Shown one piece after another: positions 43,563-50,147 of a DNA stretch of 64,000 nucleotides. Source of the DNA: Paenibacillus sp. S150. GTDB lineage: Bacteria; Bacillota; Bacilli; Paenibacillales; Paenibacillaceae. The stretch covers positions 1-64,000 of the forward strand of contig NZ_JACBYI010000017.1 in assembly GCF_019352175.1 (NCBI RefSeq), read 5' to 3'. How positions within the stretch are numbered: the first letter of the stretch is position 1; each line of letters starts with the position of its first letter. The translations under genes were made by a program, and so were the position numbers. Below the pieces are notes generated by a model, which saw only the letters and a program-made list of their open reading frames with translations, ran no database searches and was not told where the DNA came from.

Positions 43563-43707
43563 AGCGGACTGGTCAACTCGGTTAATCCGACAAATCTTAT
43601 GTGATTTATGAATCATAGCTTATCTTAGTGTTTTGTTTTTTGTCAACGCATGAACGTACACAAAACAGCTAGTTCGAAAAATTGTAACTTTTATCCAAGG
43701 CAAAGCT

Positions 43708-44457
43708 TTAGCGCCGGTAGGAGAGCTTTTTTCCTGCTGCAGACATAATTCCATCCAGGATCATTGCCAAAGCCGCAATGACAACAACCCCTGCAAACAT
43801 CTCCACGATCTGGTAATTGGCCTGTGCTGTATAGATCATGAAGCCAAGGCCGGAGCTGGCGCCCATCATTTCGGCGGCGACCAGGAACAGCAATGAGTAG
43901 CCGGCAGCCAGCCGTGTGCCGGTGAGAATTGAGGGCAGGGCGGAGGGCAGAAGGATTTTGACGGTAAGCCGGAAGCGGTTCAGCCCGAATGAACGTGCGG
44001 CTTTTACGGTGTCCGTATCAGCATGGATAATGCCGGACAGGGTACTGAACATAATCGGCCATATGCAGGCCCAGGCGATGATCGTAATCTTCGTCAGCTC
44101 ACCGGCCCCCATGAAGACGATGATAACATGAAACACCACAAACGGGTTGATGTGTGAGAGCCATTCCAGTACAGGCTCCAACGCAATCCGCAGCTTCTGC
44201 GACCAGCCGGCCAGGGCAACCCCAAGCGGTACAGCGGTTATAACGGCGACGGCTAGCCCTCCTGCGGCCCGTCCCAGACTGGCCAGCAGATTCTTCTCCA
44301 GCGTTCCGGAGGCGGATTCCGCAAAGATAAACGCAATCACCTGTGTGAAAGGGGGGATGAATTGGGGGTCGACCCATTCGAGACGGACACTGATCTCCCA
44401 CAGCAGGATAAAAGCTAAAACAGCGGCAAATCGTTTGCCAAGCATTATCAGATTCAT
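43708..44457 (-). CDS. SsuC/TauC-like ABC permease (second of four)
   Basis: The 249-residue permease has LLWEISVRLEWVDPQFIPP near its start and the coupling loop AARSFGLNRFRLTVKILLPS, with the GLGFMIYTAQANYQ segment. GGGAGG precedes the ATG. It lies 18 bases after the first permease gene and is probably its partner. Confidence 0.9.
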   Translation of the reverse strand: MNLIMLGKRFAAVLAFILLWEISVRLEWVDPQFIPPFTQVIAFIFAESASGTLEKNLLASLGRAAGGLAVAVITAVPLGVALAGWSQKLRIALEPVLEWLSHINPFVVFHVIIVFMGAGELTKITIIAWACIWPIMFSTLSGIIHADTDTVKAARSFGLNRFRLTVKILLPSALPSILTGTRLAAGYSLLFLVAAEMMGASSGLGFMIYTAQANYQIVEMFAGVVVIAALAMILDGIMSAAGKKLSYRR

Positions 44458-44475
44458 TTCGTACCTCCCGCTATA

Positions 44476-45558
44476 TTATTCCGAGCTTCCGCTGTGACCG
44501 TTATGTCCGGAGGTTTCGGAAGAACCGCTGTGCTCCGAATTCCCGGTGGCCGGGGCATGGTGCTCATGTGTGTTCGTACCGCCTTGCAGGTCGAGGGAAG
44601 GGGACGGCACATCGCCTTCTCCCGAGAAGCTGCCCCTTGTTTTGCTGAGATGGCTGGTAGAGGCTCCGCCCGCTATCAGGAGAACCAGCACCGCAGACAT
44701 TACGGCTACAGGGAACGCACGGGTTGTTCTTCTCCGCCTCCGCTGCGGCGGGGCTGCTGTATCCCATACCGGTTCGAGCGGCTTCCAGAAAAACAGGTCC
44801 CGCTCCAGCCTGCGGAGTATGGCACTAAGGGCGACGCCAATCAAGGAAATACACAGCCCCACTGCAAAGATAGGCGTCGTGGCATACGGGGAGGAATAAT
44901 AATTGCCGGACCAGTGGAGCAGCCAACCGAGTCCGGCCATGCCGCCCAGCATTTCACCTGCGACCAGGATGGCCAGCAGCAGTACAACCGACGTGCGGAT
45001 GCCCAGGAAAACAGAGGGGGCCGCCCCCGGCAGAAGGACCCTCAGGAGCAGCCGCCCCGGCGGAGTCCCCATGCCCCGAGCTGCTTTCAGCATGTCCGCA
45101 TCCAGATTCTGCACACCGCTCACGACATGGTTCAGAAGCGGCCAGAAGGCGACCCATGTGACGATGATCAGCTTCGCTTTTTCTCCGATGCCGAAGAAGA
45201 GCAGGAATACCGTCATAAGCGAGAATGGATTGACTTGGGTCAAAATGCGGAACAGCGGGTTCAGTCCCGCTGCCAAGCCGGGCTTCCAATATCCGAGAAA
45301 GGCTCCGGACGGAACGGCCAGCAGCGCCGCCAGCAGAATGCCCGCCGTTACACGCCACAGGGTAGCGACGGTATGGCCGAACAGATGCTGATTGCGCACA
45401 AGAGCGGCCAGCTCCTGCAGCACTGCGGACAGCGGCGGGAAGAACGCCGGATTGGCCAGGCCGCTCCTTGGCACAAGCTCCCACAGGATACAGACGGCGG
45501 CGATGCCGGATACACGTAAAGCGGCAAGCATTATACCCGGAATTATGCGGTTTTCCAT
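44476..45558 (-). CDS. SsuC/TauC-like ABC permease with His-rich tail (first of four)
   Basis: The 360-residue protein is a standard permease up to about residue 265 (coupling loop AARGMGTPPGRLLLRVLLPG). An Arg-rich linker (PPQRRRRRTTR), a further transmembrane segment (about 282-300, VMSAVLVLLIAGGA) and a polar tail follow, ending with THEHHAPATGNSEH and SGHNGHSGSS. The tail is predicted outside the cell and could bind metal. Such a tail is unusual for this family. RBS AGGAGG ten bases before ATG 45558. Confidence 0.88.
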   Translation of the reverse strand: MENRIIPGIMLAALRVSGIAAVCILWELVPRSGLANPAFFPPLSAVLQELAALVRNQHLFGHTVATLWRVTAGILLAALLAVPSGAFLGYWKPGLAAGLNPLFRILTQVNPFSLMTVFLLFFGIGEKAKLIIVTWVAFWPLLNHVVSGVQNLDADMLKAARGMGTPPGRLLLRVLLPGAAPSVFLGIRTSVVLLLAILVAGEMLGGMAGLGWLLHWSGNYYSSPYATTPIFAVGLCISLIGVALSAILRRLERDLFFWKPLEPVWDTAAPPQRRRRRTTRAFPVAVMSAVLVLLIAGGASTSHLSKTRGSFSGEGDVPSPSLDLQGGTNTHEHHAPATGNSEHSGSSETSGHNGHSGSSE

Positions 45559-45736
45559 GGAACTATAACCTCCTGCTTCCATTTTTTAAATCATATTTTT
45601 CTTATAGGTTTTGTACAGTTTAGAGTTGCTATTGTTTATATGTCAATAGTTTCCTGCATGGATAAGAGTGCGAATTTGGCAACATTGCGAACTTGCTGTT
45701 ATTTGTCGGTTTTGCTTTGTATTGTTAATTTCGCCG

Positions 45737-45765
45737 TTGACAGGCTTAAGAGCCCGTTCTATAAT
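45737..45765 (+). promoter_or_regulatory. Consensus sigma-A promoter of the FAH gene
   Basis: TTGACA, 17 bases, TATAAT: a perfect match. The coding start is 190 bases downstream. Confidence 0.88.
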
Positions 45766-45777
45766 ACGCTAAAATCG

Positions 45778-45920
45778 GCCATTTTCAACGGCCTGGCCGG
45801 ATGCAATCTCGTGGCTGGAATCCGCACTCCGGGGAGCAGATCGGAAAGTCGAAGGGCCTGTACCGCTCGCGACCCCATGCACCTCCGGCAGGGCAACTGG
45901 AAGAGCTCTATACCGCCGTC
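45778..45920 (+). pseudogene. Decayed fragment of an SMP-30/gluconolactonase gene
   Basis: 45814-45846 matches 37350-37382 of the intact lactonase gene at 31 of 33 bases, and weaker similarity continues to about 45920 (WNPHSGEQIGK, then after frame changes GQLEELYT, versus WNPHTGEQTGK and GQLDELFI). It covers roughly residues 210-250 and is broken by frameshifts. It lies in the same orientation as the FAH gene it precedes. Confidence 0.8.
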
Positions 45921-45955
45921 TGGGGATATATTCAGAGCCAAGGAGAGGAACAGAT

Positions 45956-46873
45956 ATGCAGTTGTTGAATTTTTGGGGATTGGAAACGCTGCGGCTTGGC
46001 GTGAAGAGAGAAGCGGGGATTCTGGATGTGGCGGCGGCGTTGAATGCCGTGCCGGAACGATCGGGGGAAGCTGTTCCGGCAACGCTGAGAGCGGTGCTGG
46101 ACGGCGGGGAGACTGCGCTGCACAGCCTGCGTAATTTTGTGGATGCCCTGCCGCTTCTTGGCGAAGGAGCCAAGGCTGTGCACAGAGAGGAGGCCTCGCT
46201 GGAATTCGCGCCCTGCGTGGCTGATCCCGGCAAAATCATCTGCATCGGGCTGAACTACCGCAGACATGCCGAAGAGACGGGAATGCCGCTGCCGGAATAT
46301 CCGATTCTTTTCAGCAAATTCCCGAACACCCTGGCCGGACACGGCACTGCAGTCCCGCTTCCAGGCTCTACGCAGAAGGTCGATTATGAAGCGGAGCTCG
46401 GCATAGTAATCGGTCAGAGAGCCAAAGATGTCAGCGAGGAGGAAGCGCTGGATAAGGTATTCGGCTATTTTGCCGCGAATGATTTGTCCGCCCGCGATTT
46501 GCAGACGCGCACCAGCCAGTGGCTTGCCGGCAAGTCCTGCGACCGCTTTGCGCCGGTCGGCCCCTATGTGGTCACCAAGGACGAGGTAGGCGATCCCGGC
46601 CAGCTGAGCATTAGATGCTGGGTGAACGGCGAAGTGCGGCAAGACTCCAATACCTCGGACATGATCTTTGACTGCAGGCAGATTATCAGTTATATCTCCC
46701 GGTGCATGACGCTCTTGCCGGGTGACATTATCCTAACCGGTACGCCGGAGGGCGTAATAATGGGATATCCGCCGGAGAAACAGAGCTATCTGAAGCCGGG
46801 GGATGAGGTTACCGTAGAGCTTGAGAAGCTGGGACGTCTGACCAATCGCATGGTTGCGGAACAATCAGGCTGA
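45956..46873 (+). CDS. Fumarylacetoacetate hydrolase-family protein
   Basis: The 305-residue enzyme cleaves or hydrates a keto-acid. An N-terminal domain (about 1-75) precedes the catalytic FAH domain, with the metal-binding motif VDYEAELGIVIG, the GLNYRRHAEETG strand, FAANDLSARDLQ, KSCDRFAPVGPYV and LTGTPEGV. Relatives act on 2,4-diketo-3-deoxy acids or aromatic cleavage products. The lactonase fragment in its leader and the intact lactonase 8 kb away suggest a sugar-acid pathway. AAGGAGAGG before the ATG. Confidence 0.92.
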   Translation: MQLLNFWGLETLRLGVKREAGILDVAAALNAVPERSGEAVPATLRAVLDGGETALHSLRNFVDALPLLGEGAKAVHREEASLEFAPCVADPGKIICIGLNYRRHAEETGMPLPEYPILFSKFPNTLAGHGTAVPLPGSTQKVDYEAELGIVIGQRAKDVSEEEALDKVFGYFAANDLSARDLQTRTSQWLAGKSCDRFAPVGPYVVTKDEVGDPGQLSIRCWVNGEVRQDSNTSDMIFDCRQIISYISRCMTLLPGDIILTGTPEGVIMGYPPEKQSYLKPGDEVTVELEKLGRLTNRMVAEQSG

Positions 46874-46920
46874 GCATTGACGCCATTACGCAGGTTAAAT
46901 CTATACCTTGTAAGCACAAC

Positions 46921-46959
46921 AAAGGCCGAAATCCCCGCAGATGGGGATTCCGGCCTTTT
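46921..46959 (+). terminator. Terminator after the FAH gene
   Basis: AAAGGCCGAAATCCCC pairs with GGGGATTCCGGCCTTTT with one mismatch. Confidence 0.92.
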
Positions 46960-46961
46960 AG

Positions 46962-47294
46962 TAACCGCCAAGCGCTCCTCCGGATTGAACAGGGGCGCAT
47001 GCCTGCTCTCCGGCCGTACCAGTCTGGCGGCGGCAATCGTGCCCATTCCGGGACAGGCTCCATGTGTGAAGGCGGTGAGGATGCGGGGCGGAATCAGCAG
47101 CGTATACGTCGGTGCGGGCACCGGCACGGCGTTTCCGGAGATAAAGAAGACCGCCGGCAATATTGGGCAAAAGCACCATGATGTTAAACTCGGTCCTGCC
47201 GATGGCAAAAGAGCCCAGCGTCGGGAACAGCAATGACAGCGGGAAACGCTTTTTGTGCGTCGGCGGCGGTGTTTGGCTTTTGACCACGACAGTA
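46962..47294 (-). pseudogene. Remnant of an MFS transporter gene
   Basis: Two reverse-strand frames hold pieces of one AraJ-like major facilitator: near 47150-47260 KKRFPLSLLFPTLGSFAIG and RTEFNIMVLLPNIA (first helix region), and near 46985-47130 APTYTLLIPPRILTAFTHG and GTIAAARLV (fourth helix region). The intervening about 40 residues are missing and a frameshift separates them; the rest of the gene is gone. Confidence 0.78.
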
Positions 47295-47295
47295 T

Positions 47296-47802
47296 TCAAG
47301 CGGTTGGTTCTTCCCCCAGGGCTTCCGCTTCATTCCAGCCTTTGCAGACATCGACCCAATCCTTGGCGCCGGCATACATATACAGCTCATCACAGCTCAG
47401 CTCTATCGCGGAATTGGTGCTGCCGCAGGCCGGGTACAGGGTGTCGAACCTTTTCATGGACATGTCCAGATAAACTTCCAGCTCATGAGCCAGCCCAAAA
47501 GGGCAGACCCCGCCGATTTCGTGTCCGGTCTGCTCCAGGACCTCGTCCGGGCCAAGCATTCTGGCTTTGAAGCCAAAGGCTTCCCTGAATTTCTTGTTAT
47601 CGATCTTGGCATCCCCGGCAGCTACAATGAGAATGGCGGGCTTGTCCGCACCCCGGAAGGAGAGGGTTTTGGCAATACGGGCGGGAATGACGCCGATGGT
47701 TGCGGCCGCCATCTCTACAGTAGCGCTGGAGGTAGAGAATTCCTGCACATCCTGCTCCCGGCCCACGCGGCGGAAGTGTTCCTTTACATTTGTAATAGAC
47801 AA
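47296..47802 (-). CDS. YbaK/EbsC-family aminoacyl-tRNA deacylase
   Basis: The 168-residue protein belongs to the YbaK/ProX superfamily of trans-editing enzymes that hydrolyse mischarged tRNA. Motifs: STSSATVEMAAATIG, RIAKTLSFRG, the substrate-binding lysine segment, IGGVCPFGL and YPACGSTNSAIEL. It is of the short stand-alone YbaK type. The start is a TTG with AAAGGAG nine bases upstream. Monocistronic, ending beside the MFS remnant. Confidence 0.9.
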   Translation of the reverse strand: MSITNVKEHFRRVGREQDVQEFSTSSATVEMAAATIGVIPARIAKTLSFRGADKPAILIVAAGDAKIDNKKFREAFGFKARMLGPDEVLEQTGHEIGGVCPFGLAHELEVYLDMSMKRFDTLYPACGSTNSAIELSCDELYMYAGAKDWVDVCKGWNEAEALGEEPTA

Positions 47803-47958
47803 ATGGATTTGCTCCTTTCTGAAAGCATTTCATGTTGCCTTACATTTTAACTGGTTTTTGGGTATTGGGCAAAGCAAATCTGATCCTGCATCCAAGAGTT
47901 CTCTTCCATATCTTGAGATTAAGGGGATGAATTCATCCGCAAAAAGCAATAACAAGCA

Positions 47959-48006
47959 GGGGGTGTCCCAAAAGCCATGAAATAGGCACTTTTGGGACAC
48001 CCCCTT
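47959..48006. terminator. Strong hairpin upstream of YbaK-type gene, after the MarR gene
   Basis: AGGGGGTGTCCCAAAAG pairs with ACTTTTGGGACACCCCCTT, about 17 base pairs. It lies nine bases past the MarR stop on the reverse strand and would end that transcript. Confidence 0.85.
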
Positions 48007-48014
48007 CCTCATTG

Positions 48015-48449
48015 TCACAGCTTTGCGGAATTCCTATTAATCTTTTGGAGCAAATTAACGAGCTGGTCTGCTTCTTCTGCGGTTAAGCCGACGGTAAGCT
48101 TGCGGTTTAATTCCGCCAGAACCGATTGAAGGACCGGAGCGAACTCAAGTGCTTTGGGCGTCGGATAGAGCAGGGAGGAGCGGCGGTCGCTGGGGTCGGT
48201 TTTACGCTCGATATACCCTGACTCCTCAAGCTGCTTTACGGAGCGGGCGGTTGTTGCCTTATCGAATTTCATTTCATTGGTCATTTGATCCTGTGTAATT
48301 CCGGGCTGGTTCAGAATCAGCTTCAGAAAGCTGTGCTGTCCGCCGCTGCCGATGCCGTAAGGCAACATTTCTTTGGCAAGGAATTTTTGATTTTGCCGAT
48401 GCAGCTGGGAGATCAGCTTGCCGATGGGTTCTTTTTTTAGATTCAACAT
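48015..48449 (-). CDS. MarR-family repressor of the adjacent MFS exporter
   Basis: The 144-residue winged-helix protein shows the MarR core: FLKLILNQPGITQDQMTNEM, the recognition helix FDKATTARSVKQLEESGYIE and the wing RKTDPSDRRSSLLYPT. AGAGGTG precedes the ATG at 48449. It is divergent from the MFS gene, and the shared 150-base region carries two identical-half palindromes, so it most likely represses itself and the exporter until a drug-like ligand is bound. Confidence 0.9.
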   Translation of the reverse strand: MLNLKKEPIGKLISQLHRQNQKFLAKEMLPYGIGSGGQHSFLKLILNQPGITQDQMTNEMKFDKATTARSVKQLEESGYIERKTDPSDRRSSLLYPTPKALEFAPVLQSVLAELNRKLTVGLTAEEADQLVNLLQKINRNSAKL

Positions 48450-48511
48450 GCACACCTCTTTGGTTAAGTTACTGCGGTCAACAGGCTCAACTAAAATAGT
48501 ACAATAAAGTG

Positions 48512-48566
48512 GTTGCATACGCAACTAAATTGCGGTACACTGAGATCAGTTTGTTGCGGACGCAAC
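48512..48566. promoter_or_regulatory. Twin 14-bp palindromes, probable MarR operators
   Basis: GTTGCATACGCAAC (48512-48525) and GTTGCGGACGCAAC (48553-48566), centres 41 bases (about four helical turns) apart, in the divergent MarR/MFS promoter region. Confidence 0.82.
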
Positions 48567-48601
48567 TATATGCGAAATATGATTTTTAAGAGGTGCTAAC
48601 T

Positions 48602-50065
48602 ATGAGTACAATCAGTGCAACCTATCAGGAGGATGCGGCGGTCCAGAAGAAGCGGTGGATCATTCTGATCGTTCTGAATCTGTTCACCTTTATGTCCACG
48701 CTGGACGGCAGTATTGTAAATATTGCCTTGCCCGTGCTTGTAAAGGAGCTGGGGCTGCCCGTAGCGCAGGTGGAGTGGGTTACGACAGGCTATTTGATGG
48801 CGATTTGCTCGGCGGTGCTGTTCTTCGGGAAGCTGGGGGATATCGCGGGCAAGATCAGGATTTTTAAGCTGGGCACGATTATTTTTATCATCGGATCTCT
48901 GCTCTGCGGCCTGAGTGCGGGTCTGCCGTTCCTAATCGCTTCACGGGTCGTTCAGGCGCTCGGCGCTTCAATGACCATGGCCAACAGCCAGGGGATAGTT
49001 ACGGACATCTTTCCCTCCACTGAACGCGGCAAGGCGCTCGGGCTGATCGGCACCTTCGTCTCGCTGGGAAGCATCGCCGGACCGAGCCTGGGCGGGATTA
49101 TCGTGTCTACGCTTGGATGGGAATATATTTTTTGGGTGAATGTTCCGGTTGGGCTGGTTGCCATTGGACTTGGATGGAAGGTTCTGCCCAAGGACCTGAT
49201 CCGGGTGAAATCCAAAATTGACCTTCCCGGCAGCATGCTGTTCGCTGTATTTATAGTAACCCTGTTTGCCGGTCTGTTGCTCGGGCAGCAGCTGGGATAC
49301 GGGGACAGCCGGATTCTCTCGGCACTGGCGGTTGCCGTGGGGGCGTTTATTGCGTTTCTCGTCGTGGAGCTGCGCCGCTCGCAGCCGCTGCTTCAGCTGT
49401 CGCTGTTCAAGAACCCATTATTTTCACTGAGCATTCTGTGCGCATTTCTGGTATTTGTGGCGAACTTTTGCTTTAACATTATTGCCCCGTTCTATGCGCA
49501 GAACATGCTGAACCTGTCGCCATTCTATGCGGGGTTCCTGCTGATGCTCTTCCCGATTTCCATGGTCATTGTCGCTCCGCTGAGCGGAGCGCTGTCCGAC
49601 AAAATCGGCTCTGAATTCCTGACATTTGCCGGTCTGATAGTAATGGTGATCGCACAGTTTGGCCTGGCCCGTCTGCATGAAGGAAGCGCTGTAGCACTGG
49701 TGGGCGTGTGGATTGCCATGCTGGGGATCGGCAGCGGCTTGTTCGGCTCACCCAACAACTCACTGATAATGTCTACGGTGCCGCGAACCCAGCTCGGCTC
49801 CGCAGGCAGCGTCAATTCACTGGTCAGGAATGTGGGTATGGTTGTCGGCATTACCATTGCTACAACCATCCTGTTTAATGTGATGAGCAGCCGGGCGGGT
49901 TACCGGGTAACCGATCTGATTCCGGGCCGGCCGGATATCTTCCTGTCCGGCATGCATGTCGTGTTCCTGACCTCATCCTCCATTTGTCTTGTATCGGCGC
50001 TGCTGACAGGCTGGCGCATGGTCACGATCAAAAGAGCAAAGAGATCGAAGAAAGCTGCGGTCTGA
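48602..50065 (+). CDS. MFS drug exporter, DHA2 (14-helix, EmrB/QacA) family
   Basis: The 487-residue protein has 14 predicted membrane helices. Motif D-like LDGSIVNIALPVL follows the first helix, then WVTTGYLMAICSAVLFFGKLGD (motif A region), the motif C region GTFVSLGSIAGPSLGGIIV and WEYIFWVNVPVG, all typical of the EmrB/QacA group. It would expel hydrophobic drugs by proton antiport. AAGAGGTG precedes the ATG. Regulated by the divergent MarR protein. Confidence 0.92.
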   Translation: MSTISATYQEDAAVQKKRWIILIVLNLFTFMSTLDGSIVNIALPVLVKELGLPVAQVEWVTTGYLMAICSAVLFFGKLGDIAGKIRIFKLGTIIFIIGSLLCGLSAGLPFLIASRVVQALGASMTMANSQGIVTDIFPSTERGKALGLIGTFVSLGSIAGPSLGGIIVSTLGWEYIFWVNVPVGLVAIGLGWKVLPKDLIRVKSKIDLPGSMLFAVFIVTLFAGLLLGQQLGYGDSRILSALAVAVGAFIAFLVVELRRSQPLLQLSLFKNPLFSLSILCAFLVFVANFCFNIIAPFYAQNMLNLSPFYAGFLLMLFPISMVIVAPLSGALSDKIGSEFLTFAGLIVMVIAQFGLARLHEGSAVALVGVWIAMLGIGSGLFGSPNNSLIMSTVPRTQLGSAGSVNSLVRNVGMVVGITIATTILFNVMSSRAGYRVTDLIPGRPDIFLSGMHVVFLTSSSICLVSALLTGWRMVTIKRAKRSKKAAV

Positions 50066-50107
50066 CACCTCAATAAGCTTGCTCATTCCTTAAGCCGTAT
50101 ACTTGCG

Positions 50108-50145
50108 AAAGCCTTCCAGCCCGGGATCGGGCCGGGAGGCTTTTT
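50108..50145 (+). terminator. Terminator after the MFS exporter gene
   Basis: AAAGCCTTCC..CCCG pairs with CGGG..GGGAGGCTTTTT. Confidence 0.85.
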
Positions 50146-50147
50146 CA

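Larger units (their letters stand above)
45559..45955. other. Divergent regulatory region with FAH promoter and lactonase fragment
   Basis: About 400 bases. The left part faces the permease operon (TTGACA at 45646-45641 on the reverse strand, with a weak -10), the right part holds a consensus promoter (45737-45765) and the decayed lactonase fragment (45778-45920) in the FAH leader. Confidence 0.7.

Noticed and set aside
44494..45519. 341-residue plus-strand frame
   Set aside because: Shadow of the high-GC permease genes on the reverse strand, low-complexity and without start signal.
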